Shown here one piece after another: positions 1 to 12,700 of a DNA stretch of 45,176 nt (the stretch's first letter is position 1; every line of letters begins with the position of its first letter). The stretch covers positions 1-45,176 of the forward strand of contig JAULBX010026608.1 in NCBI GenBank assembly GCA_032358255.1, given 5' to 3'. The notes under the pieces were generated by a model, which ran no database searches, was not told the DNA's origin, and was given only the letters and a program-made list of their open reading frames with translations. The position numbers and the translations under genes are program-made. Source of the DNA: Heterotrichella gracilis. Its lineage: Eukaryota > Sar > Xanthophyceae > Tribonematales > Xanthonemataceae.

Positions 1-15
1 CCAGAAACATTAATG

Positions 16-426
16 TCAATTTGCTGGCCTGTCCACACGCGCCTGCCGAGCATCCCACACCCCCAACAAAAACTGCTGCACATGGCAATGTGGTAACAAC
101 TGCTTGCTCAAGCTGCCCTCGGGCAATGTTACAGACTCTGGTGCCAAGCCCCTTCCCCAGAAGCCATCATCCAGCACTTTGCACGCTTGCTCCTCCAATG
201 ACATGCTGGTCCATGCTGCAAACTTTGTTGGGAAAACTGTGCTGAAAAAGTTCACCAGTTGCTGTCGCCCCTCATGGAAGTGTGGGCACTCCATCACTAC
301 GTGTACCACACTCTCCTTGGGCGCATTACAGCACGGACATGTCTCAGTCACTGAATGCAGACTGTGGGATGGCGGGAACTTGTGTGCCCGCGTGCGCAGC
401 ATCACCGTCTGTGTGCGAAACTGCAT
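16..426 (-). mobile_element. 3' end of a non-LTR (LINE-like) retrotransposon, reverse-transcriptase C-terminal region
   Basis: A 136-codon open frame ends in a Cys/His cluster (CPCC, then a His, then VMEC) preceded by an arginine-rich LRTRAHKF stretch. This is the arrangement seen at the C-terminal end of non-LTR retrotransposon polyproteins, just after the reverse transcriptase and RNase H-like parts. No RT catalytic motif is visible upstream on the same strand, so only the 3' tail is present, as expected for a 5'-truncated LINE copy. It has the same orientation as the damaged helicase gene to its right and may sit in an intron of that gene or have replaced its 3' half. The family call rests on motif pattern only. 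Confidence 0.55.
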
Positions 427-816
427 CTCAGCCCAGCAATACCTAGGGCTATCGGGGGGGGTTGGGGGGTGGGCTGTAGTGCTACAGTGTTGTTGGCGCC
501 ATAGGGCTCCCGCTAAAACCGCTATGACTCAGCCTAAGCCCCACGGGGCTCCCCACCTCGAGACTGCTGTGATCCACGCCGCATCCCTGTTATGCAACTA
601 ACCAGCTCACCTGGCAGTTGGTGTACCGCCCTCGCGGTTGCCCACCCAGCAACCCACGATAGTCAAATCCCAGGTGGAGAGGTCTGTATTCACCAGGGAT
701 GCAATGATAACAAGTACCATATGTGTACAAAGACAAAGAGGAAACAAACAAAATCCCCACAACAACCCATAATCACCGGGACGAAAATTATGTATTGAAT
801 TATTGAAAACCTTTAC
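427..816. other. Gap between LINE fragment and helicase-like gene
   Basis: This stretch holds poly-G/poly-C runs around 451-472 and a strong-looking minus-strand donor (CAG/GTGAGC) near 611-614. The next exon expected for a Strawberry-notch protein, carrying the VVIGLQSTGEA motif of its C-terminal helicase domain, was not found. I see no confident gene here. Confidence 0.4.
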
Positions 817-3220
817 CTTTGTGGCCATGAGCATTTGGCGGAAGAACCTCTGCTGGAAGCCCCAGAACATGGAGGATGGGTGGCAGCCTTCATAGGGCCA
901 CCCAGCAACAAGTGGCCCCACAATGCGCCACATGGCCTGCCACAGCTCTGCTGCCCGATCATACATCACACTGCAATTTTGCCAAAATGACGGCTTAGAT
1001 GATTTGCATGGCCAGCTTGATGATCTTATCAATGATCAATGATGATCTCGATAAGGACTTCCATGATGATCGAAAGCAAGTGTGGCTGGTTTCATTCTCA
1101 ACGAATAACTTGATAATCAGATGCGACCCAGCCTCTCAAGGGCACGCAGCAGCTCACCTCATCACAGCATCCATGCTGACTGCTGCCACGCTGAACTCTG
1201 CCCCGTCATAGGACAGACTCCGGCTGATGTACGCTCCGGTGGCTTTCAATCCCATTGAAAACAGCTCAACAGTCCCCAAGCCAGACCTGGAGGAACCATT
1301 GTTCCGGTTAATTTCTAACATTTAACCCAATGAACTTGTGCGTGCATTCAGTTGCCATACTCTGCTGATGCCCCTCGCATGCGGTGCTGCCCCTTACATG
1401 CATGCGGCGGACAGTGTGGCATCATGTGTACCCACTTTTCCAGCATGGTGGCCAGTTCCCGCATGTCCTGGTAGCCCCATGTGCCCAATCTGCTCATGTA
1501 GGCAAGGTTCATGGGCTCAGAGGCACCAGTCGCGCTGCTGTACAGGACCTTGGCATCGGGTAGCAGGGCTTGCAGGCTGCTGACAGCCAAAGCGGTCTGG
1601 GAGGACTTCTCATCTGCACCCATACATCCCAAATTGGATGCAACAGCTGGAATGATTGAATGGATTGCAGTTTGTTTGCCATACACAATGCGCCATGTCA
1701 TGGTGAAGATATGCTTTTCTTTGCTAGGTAAATGGAATTTGAAAAAATTGTTCTCAACATTACTTCATCCCCTATGCCTGCATCCCAAGGCTTGCTGACA
1801 TGGAAACATTGTAGGGAAGGTTATTTGAGGTGGCATGCACCTGTTTTCACGGCCAGGTTCTTGGCCTTGTGGCACTCATCCAGGACCACCAGCGGCGCCC
1901 CATCGCCCCCATTCAGCCAGTTGATGAGCTGGCGCAACCTGGAGCCCCCTTGCAGCTCCAGCCCGCCAGCAGCGTTCAATTTGTCGCCACTGGTGCTCAC
2001 CAGGGTAGAAAACGTCATGAACAGCACTCCAGTCTCGTATGGCAGGGCCGTTTTGGCGAGGGGTACTGGAAGTTGCGGCCCTGCAATCCCATCCATGATC
2101 ATGCAATCCGTTCTCCAATACGCAAAAGTATACCACAGGACATGCGAACTCATGTAATGAAAGCCCAGTGCGCACTCAATAAACGCGGTAACGAGCCTGG
2201 TGCATGGCAAGTGAAAGTGGAGAATACTGCACCTTTGGGTACACAGGGATATCCGCCTAGATATCTGCCAAATATCTTTCAGCGTCAAATTTCAGGTCTC
2301 GAGATGTGGACACCCAGATCGCCCTTGTACCCCCCGTGGCAAAATGCTCCTTGATCATCGCTGCAATCTGGCGGCCCTTGCCCACCCCTGCCCCATCGCC
2401 CAGGAAAAATCCTGCCCTGGCGCCTACACCACCACGCAGAGGAAGTGTTGAGAGGGTGCAGGACTGGGTGCCAGTGCTTGCCCAAGGAATCAATGCCTTC
2501 ACCAGGGTGCAATGTAGTGCTTTAGTGAATCGATGCCATCACCAGTGTCCAACACTGAACTGCCCCCGCCCGGCCCAACACTGTACCTCCAGGCAGTCTC
2601 GGACCGTGGAAGCGTTGGTTGGCATACACCACTGACTCAAGCTGGGCGTCGGACAAAAGGCCTTTGTCCACGGTGTCCTGTACCAAGGTTCACAAGGTTG
2701 AAGTGCCTCACACGCTGGGGGCAAATTGTCCACAGCACGGCATGCCACAGTCAATTTGCTAACGCATGTGATACAAGATTAAAGTGGCCCACATTCTCTA
2801 CAGCATGGCATGCCAAAGTCCAAAGCAAGGTATATGCTATGCATGCAGTTATATATGCATCCATTAGCAAATGCCATGGGAACTCCAGGTTAAGCTTGTT
2901 TAGTAGCCCTATCACTGACCTGGAGGTGGTGTTGTTATGTGGGTTCTGGCAGGCTGACGCTGGCAAGGGAGGCTGTCTCCACTATACCTCCTGGGTGAGG
3001 TGGACCCAGGACTTAATCCAACCGATACCTGCTGTAGATCTTCTGGTCTTCTTCTTCCGCTTCCTGGGAACACGGAAAGTGCAAGATGTTTTATAGGCCA
3101 TGTGTGAAAGACTTGAGGGTGGAACCTGCTGACCAAGCCCTGTAGTACCTCAGTCTCTGCGGCTTCATCCTGGTCTGCCTCCCCATCTAGGGGAGGCTCG
3201 TAAGTGTCCTCGTCCGCCAT
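817..3220 (-). pseudogene. Strawberry notch / FORGETTER1-type DExH helicase, 5' half, probably disrupted
   Basis: Exons on the minus strand match the conserved core of Strawberry notch (SBNO; plant FORGETTER1), nuclear helicase-like coactivators. Exons: 3134-3220 (start, MADEDTYEPP), 2920-3063 (VETASLASV block), 2587-2677 (LSDAQLESVVYANQRF), then 2423 downward (Walker [11 protein letters not shown], then [12 protein letters not shown]). Further exons carry DECHKAKNL (about 1840-2080), SATGASEP with NLAYMSRLG (about 1440-1620), an ATGAYISRSLSYDG exon (about 1158-1297) and the QQRFFRQ exon ending at 817. Exons 1-3 join in phase, yet exon 2 has TAA at 3013-3015 and 2935-2937, the second exactly where the family has Tyr after PEPT. 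A TAG follows ERYLADI near 2259. The C-terminal helicase half is absent from the window, where a LINE fragment lies instead. Remaining exons are well conserved, so inactivation would be recent; sequencing error or unusual splicing are alternatives. Confidence 0.6.
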
Positions 3221-4524
3221 GAACTAAGTGTTGTTTTTTGCAAGCTTATACACCGAAATATGGTTGCTTCAGCTGCTCAACATGGAGTCGAAGCATCGAG
3301 TGCCCACCTAGCTAGGTGTCAACACAGGGCAAGCAACCTCGCCACCATGAAAGCAGTAAGACACGATATGGAGTTTCCTGCCACAAACGCTACCTCTGCA
3401 GCAGTTGAACGTCGAGCAATGCAATCGATGTTTCTTGAGAAAGACGTTCCAGCGAAAAATCGTTCATATTTTTGAAAACAAGTTTACCCCAGGCGAAAAC
3501 CCTAGCCTAGGCCAATAACCCAGGGAAAAGGAGTATTAATGCCCATTATTGGGCATTGCAGCATTGATGCCCACAACACCCACAGCCTGTGTGGGTGCCA
3601 AGGCATTGGACCAATGGAGCATCAGCGACCCGGCATGTCGGCGCATCAGGTAGGGTGGTCCTGCAGCTGACTCAACAGGCAAACATTCATCCAAAGTATT
3701 CATCACCTTGGTTCAGCAAGTCCCACGCTCAAAGAAGCTGGTTGCTCGTTAAGGTTTGCCCTCCCGGAGGCCCGCCACGTATATTTTTCCAATGGATCCA
3801 GTCCGATGTGTGCACATCTCCAACACAACTCACAGATGTGCATTTGGGTGGAAACGCACCCCAATCAGAGACCACCTTGTGTGTGAACATTAGCAGCTGT
3901 CCACTGCAAGGGCGCCATGTTGGATATCATTTGCAATAGGATACCCGGTCCGGACGACCGCCCTACCATGATGGCAGTGCCACACACAGCTAATATTCTT
4001 CACTTTAAGCCTAAACAACAACAGTTAAATTTACAGTGAATAATCAGATGAGCAGTACAGCCGCATAGGTCCATCCACATGCACGGACCAGAACTATTGC
4101 CGCTACTCCTGTCACGCAGCAGGGCACAGCAAAACTCACAGCGCGCATTATGAAAACCCACCAAGTTTGCAACCACAAGGTTGGCATGTCCGTTGCCTCA
4201 AAACCCCTTGCATCCCTTGGTGGGGAACATGCACACAAGTATTGTCAATCCTTCCCGCGTGACGCCCCGCCACCTCCTCCCCCTCCCCTTCCAGTTCCCC
4301 AACACACTTATTGTCTTGAACGCGGGGCACACTGTCATGCCCTCGCCAAAAAGCTTTTCACACACACCAGCAATAATAACTACCAAACGGGAGGAAATTG
4401 TGTTGCAGATCACGTACCCAATAGACCACAAAAACACACGATGGTGCGCCCCTGCTCAACCTTCACAACACCCTCCAACATGTTCCCACTCCTGATTCAA
4501 AACCCGTGCGCCTGTCTGCCCAGC
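3221..4524. other. Intergenic: helicase-gene upstream region and AT-hook gene 3' flank
   Basis: No convincing coding region is present. Predicted open frames here are short, overlapping and compositionally unlike the neighbours. The part nearest 3220 should contain the upstream region of the helicase-like gene, and the part nearest 4525 the 3' UTR of the AT-hook gene. A candidate minus-strand TGTAA signal lies at 4031-4035. Confidence 0.5.
4031..4035 (-). terminator. Candidate TGTAA polyadenylation signal of the AT-hook gene
   Basis: The plus strand reads TTACA, giving TGTAA on the minus strand, the usual green-algal polyadenylation signal. It lies about 490 nt downstream of the AT-hook stop codon. 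A five-base motif is weak evidence alone. Confidence 0.35.
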
Positions 4525-6921
4525 TCATGCGGTCTCCATGACTACAGGCAGCTCCATCCCCGCGGCAAACTGCGCCTCCTCCACCGGTGGTGGCGGTACA
4601 TCCACTGGCACTTCCGCGGGCACATCGGCGGGCGGTGACAAGGCTGCATCGGGCTTGGGCTTGGTTTTGCTGCCTGGGGGGCGGCCGCGCTTCTTGGGGA
4701 TCACTGCCTCAGGTGGGGAGATCAGGTCCTGGAGTTGCTGCACCGCAGCGCAAGGGGGGCAAATGTGACAGCAGGATAGGGGAGGACGCCAGGCAAGGGC
4801 AACATGCTGGACCCCAACCGCAATGGTCGGGAGGCATGCAGCACACTTTGCAGCGGTGAATGCTGGGTGTACACTTTTGCAGGGCAGTGCAACAGCGCCT
4901 TAACACCCATTTTACATAACATCCAACGCCCTCTTGCATAGGGAACCACCCACTGACAGGCTCTCTGCACAGCCAGTGGCTCTCCCACCGTGTGTGCATC
5001 CACCCACCTGCACATCGATGGGCCCCTCCTCGGGCACAGGCAAGCCAGCGGCGATGGCGGCTGCGCGGATCTCGGACTCGCGCTTGGCGATGGTGTCGGG
5101 GCGGGTGGGGGGCCGGCCGCGCTTCTTCATGATGACTTGGGTGGGGTCGAGGGGCTCTGCATGGGGGAGGATGGTCAGAGGGCGATGTTGCAGGCGGCAA
5201 GATCGGCACTCATGGTGGCATACTTGTACCAAAGTATCAAGGGTATGATAAAACAGTCCCAAAACCCAACACATTTCAAATTAAAATAAAAAAGATGTAC
5301 TTTAATTGGGGAATTCCTGGAAAAACTCAACCCTGATTGAAAATAACTGCAAACTCAAGAGCCCACCTCCTGACGTGTCCGATTTTGCCTTCTTGTTGGC
5401 TGAGCCTGGTGGGCGGCCGCGGCGCTTCTTGTCCGAGGGGGCGGGGCTGGCGGGGAGCTCGTCTGCACAGTTGACACAGGTGGTGAGGACAAGGGTGGGC
5501 AGGCGGTGACGGCGCTCACACACACGCCACACTTACACACATGCCAGTATGAGTGTCAGCAACAGCATCAATGACGCCAAGTAGTGTGAGGTTTACCTGT
5601 TGCTGGGAAAGGGATCTCCGCTTCCGGCACAGGCACCTCGCCCTCCACGGGATCAGCCACTGGTGCTGCCGCCATGGCCGCGGGCGGCGCTACCTCCCCA
5701 GCTGACTCCCCTTGCGCCTCCTGGACAGCTGGCACTGGCACAGGTGCTTCTCCAGCGACACCAGCTTCCGCCAGTGCCTTCTTGGTGGTCTTGCTGCCTG
5801 GAGGAGCAAAAGGGAGCGGGGTGGAACACAGTGTGGGGGGGAGGGGTTGGCGTATTGGGCGGCGCAACAGTGCTGTGTCACCAGAATGTGCCCCAGCTTA
5901 AATGGACGGCCTGTGCTGCCACATCCAAAAGGGTCCCGGACATATTACCTCTCCGCCCTTATGCAATAGCAAGCATTTTGAGGGATACTGATAATCAAAT
6001 ATATTCCATTGCACGAAAAAAATGGGGCCAGTGGAGTGTTGTCACTGATGGGGGTGCGTCACCCACCTGGTGGCCTGCCCCTCTTCTTGGGGCCCTCCCC
6101 GTCGGGCTTGACCTTGTTCTTGCTGCCTGGGGGCCTGCCCCTGCGCTTGGTGGCGGGAGACTCACCGGCGCCGGCAGTGGCGGGAGTGCCCACTGGCACC
6201 GCAGCCAAGGCTGGGGCAATTGCTGCAGCAGCACGTACGCTGCGACAACAACACAAGGGGTTTGACATGGAGGGGTATTGTAGTGATAAGTGGGCGTGGC
6301 AGGGGTGTGACAAGGTGCTGTGCCTGATTAAGGCTACATTGGTTTCAACAAGTGGTGCCACAGCAGGGTTTTAGCAGAGATGGTGGCACAAAGAGGTGGG
6401 AAACCTCAAACAAAGGGTGGTCCTCCAGGGTGGATGGATGGTCCCATCCAGGATAGAGGGCACACCTTGGCTGTGCAGGACGAGCCAGGGAGGGGGGCTG
6501 GGCGAGCTGCTTGATGTGGAGCACTGCAAACAACGGGGCGAGTGTAAGTTCTCTGTGCACTGCTGAGGGTGGCACAAGGACTAGATTGGAAAAAGGGGAC
6601 ACTTTCTGGTGCTAAACAGGTTTGGCGCGAAAAATTGCAGTGGGAGGGTGTGCTGATGATGATGAGCCTGGGGCACCCACGCACGCCTAAAGGAACCTGG
6701 CAAGTTACAAAGGAAGGCAAGTGAGCAAAGGAGGGTAACTCTCGAACACTACCTATGCGCGTACGATGCGCCTGCGAGCGACATCGTGATGCACCGGGCT
6801 GGGTGGCAAACGATGCACCTGATGCACAAACCCCCGATGGCAGGGGCATACCTGCTGCTAAGTATCCAAGGCAGAAGTACGAGAGCTGACCTTGCCCGTC
6901 GGTCTCCGTTACGCCAGCCAT
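4525..6921 (-). CDS. Multi-AT-hook DNA-binding protein
   Basis: A small nuclear protein predicted to bind the minor groove of AT-rich DNA. Five AT-hooks (RGRPP core flanked by Lys/Arg) are separated by Ala/Pro/Val/Glu-rich acidic spacers. Well-supported exons: start uncertain to 6067 (KRRGRPPGSKNK and the first half of a second hook), 5597-5797, 5367-5462 (KKRRGRPPGSANKK), 5008-5156 (KKRGRPPTRP) and 4525-4737 (KKRGRPPGSKTK, ending TGA at 4525-4527). All junctions are GT-AG and keep frame. The second hook is completed across the 6067/5797 junction, giving KKRGRPPGSKTTKK. The 5' end is less certain: an ATG at 6919-6921 opens MAGVTETDGQ with a donor after 6891, and one or two short exons may lie near 6460-6530. 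Resembles HMGA/AHL-like proteins but has no PPC or other enzymatic domain. The partner genes it regulates are unknown. Confidence 0.75.
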
Positions 6922-8272
6922 GATCGTTGCTCGGCCCGTGCGCAAGCCTAGCCGAAGCCCGTGTTCAGTCTCCTCTGATGTGGTAGGGGAGCGTGATTGG
7001 GTGCAGGGGCAACAACGTTTCGTGGCTTTGGCACAGCCGCCAAACCCGCGAAAGGTCTGGGCTGTGGAGTGGTGCACACGCCGGTCACCGACTACTACTC
7101 TCGATGTCCCAGCCGAGGGTTCGCAAGTATATTTTGCTGCAAAGTGTTTTGAAAGGAAAACTGTTTATGCTTAAACCTTTTTGGTTGCCCGTTCGCTTGC
7201 CGGTTTTTTTACACCAGTTTTTTTACCCCCAATTAACTGAAAGGTAGAAGAGTAAATGTTGTTGCTGGCAAGGGGGCGCATCGGATTACCTGCTGAATAT
7301 GTATTTAAGCCCCTATCAAATCTAAACAAATGATCGATTTCAGGACATCGATGGTCCTTGGGCTCTCAGAGGGACCTTGCCTTTCTTTTCCATTCCTGCA
7401 AATGCAACTTGATGCTTGCTTTAAAAATCCTTCTACCCACACGAACATCTTTGGCACAACATCAGTGCCACCCACAATCATGGGGGGGTCATAGGAAGAG
7501 GGACTGACACAGTTGTGCCCATGACACAGTGCGTGCCCATCACAAGGTGCAGGCACTGCGCGGTACAGGATGGCACATGACCCGTGTTGGCATTGTCCTT
7601 CACTATAAAAAGTGACCACAGGGGCTTGAGCATGTTGTGAGTTACAGATTGCAAACATATATTTAAGGCACACTTGCAATTCAAACCTGTGAGGTTATAT
7701 CTTCCATATTTGCCGGCCTTGCTGGCCACACATATTGCGACAGAAATAGGGCCATGCCAAGCCCTTTTCTAAACTGTAAGCCAATTCGAGACTAAACAGC
7801 AGGGCACAGTGTAAATGGCTGATGGTCAGTGCTAAGTTAGGCAAATTGCCCTGAATACCCAGTCCTAATTGCACAAAAGTCAGTCAGATGGTGACAGATT
7901 TGTTGCAGCAACAAACTCCTGCCGAATGTAAAGGTGCCAGAGTGGTTGTTGCCTTTGCGGTATGTATGGGCAAAGACAAGAAAAAGTCAAGATATATAGG
8001 GCGCTCCTGCACACTCCCAGCAAACTCTAATGCATTCCAACATGCGTTAACTAGTGAGCACACAGTGCGCTCCTGTAGTGAGCAACTACCGCAGCGCACT
8101 TTCAAGGCCAAGTCAAGTGGAGCCCTCGTACCAGACAGCCTGTACCATAACTCCTGCCTGCTCCCCAATTTGCACACGCTGCTGCGCAAGTAAGAGGAAG
8201 CGGGCGAGACCCCTGCCGCTCCCCCTGGTGGCAAGCTTGGTCCTGCTGGTCTGGTGGCTAACACACCCCAGC
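6922..8272. other. Intergenic: AT-hook gene upstream region and phosphorylase 3' flank
   Basis: No gene is recognised in this 1.3-kb interval. Open frames at 7305-7729 and 7884-8264 show no family resemblance and probably lie in the phosphorylase 3' UTR. A candidate minus-strand TGTAA signal is at 7642-7646, about 630 nt past the phosphorylase stop. Confidence 0.5.
7642..7646 (-). terminator. Candidate TGTAA polyadenylation signal of the phosphorylase gene
   Basis: TTACA on the plus strand gives TGTAA on the minus strand, downstream of the phosphorylase stop codon at 8273-8275. This would imply a 3' UTR of about 0.63 kb. Confidence 0.3.
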
Positions 8273-9754
8273 TTAGGGCGTTGGTACTGGGCAGGGCTTC
8301 ACATCCCAGATCAGCTCAGCATACTCTGCGATGGTCCTGTCCGATGAGAACTGCGCGCTGTTGGCAGTTGACAGGATGCTCATCTTGGTCCACTTGGCCT
8401 TGTCCTTGTATGCGGCATCCACGTCTTCCTGCATAGGGGTAGGCCAAAGTGTGAGTAAGTTAGGCGTGAAGCTGAAAGACTGCGACTCTGGGTGAAAATT
8501 GTACACATAGCACTGGGTCACACTACAGGTGGTGGGTAAAAAACTCCACTGGCATGCGACACATGCCAGTGTAGCACGCAAGGTGTCAAGAATGGAACAG
8601 GGCTACAAGCAGTTTCTCAAGTAAACAGTTTCAAGCGGGCCCCAGGTGGGTGCATCCAGAGACGCATCAACCAATGGCGGCCACACGCCATGCACTTGTA
8701 TCTTTCACAAGCCGCTGCCCCGTATGGACCTCAAGCCTGTGCCCCAAGTGCCGCACCTGCGCCTTGAGGTACAGTGGGAAGTCGTTTGCCATGAGGTAGA
8801 AATCGGCCCCAGTGATGGACTCCATCAGCGGCAAGAAGAAGTCTGCCCACCCAAACTCGCCGTTCTTGATCAGGTTGACCACGTGGGTGAAGCGAGGGTC
8901 GACCTGCGCACGCACATAAGGGAGTTGGTATGGAACAAAAATCTGATTGGCTCTTATATTTGCCATCATCACATGCGCGGGGCAATCCACGTCCTGTGGG
9001 GATGCAGCAGTGGACTCCCTGGGATTGCCCGAGGGTCTCATCCTTGCACACCTTCAACGTGGGCCGGTCCTTCCTCAGCTTGGCCACCTCGTGCGTCAGC
9101 CTGCCGAAGATGAACATGTTCTCCTCGCCAATCTCCTCGGCAATCTCGATGTTGGCGCCATCCATGGTGCCGATGATGAGGGCGCCGTTCATGGCAAACT
9201 TCATGTTGCCAGTGCCGGACGCCTCTGTGCCGGCCGTGCTGATGTGTTGCGACAGCTCGGTGCCTGTACCACGCAACGCAATCAGCTTGGAAGGCAGTCC
9301 AGGCAAGCATCACTAGTGGGTCTATGGTCAGACTGGGATATATCATCAAATCGAATGCCATGACACAGTGTCCATCATACTGTGCAGTACCGACATGCGG
9401 TCATTGGCAATGGACACCGCTTACTTAGCAAACCAAAAACAGAGTTCACAAAATGGCACAAGCCAATGTTTGTCCTTGTGATAGCGCTCTGGCACCTCAC
9501 CTGGGATGATGACCTCGGCCAGGGAGACGTTGTAGTCGGGCACAAACAGCACCTTGAGCAGGTCGCCCACTGCCGGATCGTTGTTGATCTTGATGCCCAC
9601 CGCGCTGACCAGCTTGATGATCCGCTTGGCCATCTCGTAGCCGGGCGCCGCCTTGCCCCCGATCACGCACACCCTCGGCACCACCTTTGCGCGCTGCTCC
9701 GGTGTCATCTTCCTGATGAGGTCGTAGCGGTAGATGATGCCCATCAGGTTGAGC

Positions 9755-9792
<38 letters not shown>

Positions 9793-12700
9793 AGCATCAC
9801 ATCCCATGTCTGCACCAACCGCCACCGTGTAACAAACATCCCCAGATAAGCGATGTGTGATCGGTAAATAACGATATTAAACACATATTATGGATCATAT
9901 ACCTCCCTCATAGATGTCCTCATAAAATCAAGGACATGGCGGCACGGCGTTAGGGAAGCTGGATTAAACCTTCCCAGCTGACAGAAACCCTAGGAGGGTG
10001 CCCAACTGACATGCCCAACTGGTGCAATCCGTGCAAACACACGCAAGGCAACTGAAACACAGCCTGCTGCCATGGCTGATGCAACTCAGCAGCTACATTG
10101 CACCCTGACCCCACCTGCACATCCAGCAGCGCATCTGGATTGAGACCCGTCACCCCGCAGGCCTCCTCGATCCTGGCCAGGGCGCGCGACTTGGCCTGCA
10201 ACTTCATTGCCTGCCACTTGGCCTGGAACTCCTTGTCATCCGCGTACGCCACCAGGCCCTGCAACCGCAGTGACACAAGTAAGGCACTGCTACACCATCT
10301 GTCAACACACAATTATAATGCTATGTCTCAGCATGCAAAAAATGTGGTGCATAATAATGTACAGATTAACTGTGACTGTTCTTTACTGTCAGCATAAGTT
10401 GATAGCTATCAACTATCAGCACCAGAATTATTGTAAGGCTGGCAATTGCAACCTCTCCAGACAACAAGAAAATGAGCAACTTAAGCAAGCTAATTCCCGC
10501 CGTATACCCAATGCAAGGCAGCATGCTCACTCTGCGGCTCACCTTGAGTAGGTCCATCTGCGTGATCCACTTGTCAGTGCCCAGTGTGTCGGTGATGAGC
10601 TGGCGCAGCGGCGGGTTGCAGAACGCCAGCCAGCGGCGCTGCGTGACACCGTTGGTCTTGTTCTGGAACTTGTGGGGGAAGAACTCGTAAAAGTCCTTCA
10701 GGACTGAGTCCTTCAGGATCTGGGTGTGGATGGCAGCCACACCGTTCACCGTGTGCGCTGTCGCCACAGCCAGGTACGCCATCCGCACAAACCTGCGCAG
10801 CAATCCAGCACGTGCTTAATCACATATGCTTACTTTAGATGCAGGCCCCGTATGGGGTGCGGCCAGGAAAGTGAAATGCACGGCTGTGACATCTGCATGT
10901 TGGTGCATTCACCGTGTGCGCCTAGCCACAGCCAGCTATGCCATGCGCCCAACCTGCGCGTGCATGCAGCACATGGCTAGGCATGCCTACTTCAGCCTCT
11001 GGGCCACGCGCCATGCCGGGCCAGGAAGGTCAAATGCACAGCTGTGACATTTACAAATGAGCGCCTAGAATTTGATGTATCGTGTGCATGTGCCACCACT
11101 CACTTCTCCCCATTCCAGCCCTCCTCGATGATGGACATGCGCGCGATGCGGGTCCAGTCGTCCCCGTACTTGCCGCGCAGCGACTGCAGGAAGCGCCAGT
11201 TGATGTCGTACACGATCTGCATGTGGCGCGGCAGCAGCTTCTCCATCAGCTGCACAGGCCACTTCTCCAGCGCCTCCGGCAGGATGGTGTGGTTGGTGAA
11301 GGCAAACACCTGCAGCATGAATGTCTCGTCACATGGATGCGCTGGTCATGTGAGGTCTTATCCTCTACCGGTGGTGCCGCATGCATGCTGGGTGTACCTG
11401 ACATGAGCTTGTGGGCACAGCACAGATACGGCGCATGCTCTCTTCACTCACTGCAACAGAGATGCTCATGCGCCACACGCATGAGAGGGAGCTGCCATCC
11501 CCAGGCCACCAGATCCAGCCAGCATACAATTGTAGCTTCAATTGAGCAGGGATGCATGCATGCATACATATGCAAGCAATATATGCAACATGCTTAGAGC
11601 GGGAATGCATGTGATATTAGTTATAATACAGCCAGCATGTGTGCTTCCTGCGGCCCCAATTTTCTCACCTTTGTGGTGATGTCCCACGCCTTTGTCCACC
11701 CCAGCTGGTTGTCATCCATCAGCACACGCATCAGCTCAGGCACAGCGATGGTGGGGTGGGTGTCGTTCAGCTGGAACTGGACCTTTGAGGGGAAGTCGTC
11801 AAAGGAGGAGTGGCTCTCCTTGTACCGCCGCACGACATCCTGCAACCATATGCCATACATCATGATGCTGAATTGGCCCCTCTAGTTCCCTGCGTGCATC
11901 CAATGATGTAATCCCACGCCATGCACTCCTGCCCTTCACAACCTGCTGCCAGATACCAGATTTGAACTACTCCTTAATTGGCCTGTTGCATGTCCAGTTC
12001 CCCGTGCAATGGTATGTTCAATTCCCATGCAATAATAATGTCTAGATCCCCCATGCAACCTTAATGTTCCATTCCATGCAATGGTATGTTCAATTCCCCA
12101 TGCAGTGCACTGTAACTGATTGCACCTGTGTTGCCCTGTCCAAGGTTCAGTAGTGCCAGGATTCACAGCCCGCTGTGCGCAAGGTACGTAAACCCACACC
12201 CTGCTGTGTTGGTACTGACAGGCACTGCATGATGCACCTCTTGCGCACATGTAGGTCATGGCGCAATGCACCTCCTGCTGTGCGCAGTGTACCTGGATGG
12301 TGGCTGACACAAAGAAGTGCTGCTGCTTGAGGCGCAGCTCCTTGCCCTCAGTGGTGCGGTCATCAGGGTACAGCACGCTGCTCAGGGTCTCAGCTCGTTG
12401 CTTCGACAGGATGGCCTGCACAACCCGAATCATTAGATGATCAATCATGCAGAGATGCACCAGCCAAGCAATGCAGTGATCAGGTCAATGCAGTCAACCC
12501 AACTGTGCACTCCTCAGGGCAAGCTACATGCAATTGCCAGTTTTGTGGAAAGCATGGTAGGAGCAGAACACACAATATACAGATTTTGCTCGTCTAAAAG
12601 TGTGGCTGGTGCCCCACCTGGACGTAGTCTCCTGTGTTGAAGGCTTGCAGGTCAAACTCCCTATCGGGCTTGGCAGCCCACAGCCGCAGGTTGATGGTGT

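Noticed and set aside
2259-3015. Reassigned stop codons (TAA/TAG read as Gln) to explain the in-frame stops in the helicase gene
   Set aside because: Several thousand codons in the other genes contain no in-frame TAA or TAG, and three of those genes end with TAA or TAG at the expected C-terminus.
4150-4638. Plus-strand 162-codon frame overlapping the AT-hook 3' end
   Set aside because: Overlaps a supported minus-strand exon and has no recognisable domain or splice structure.
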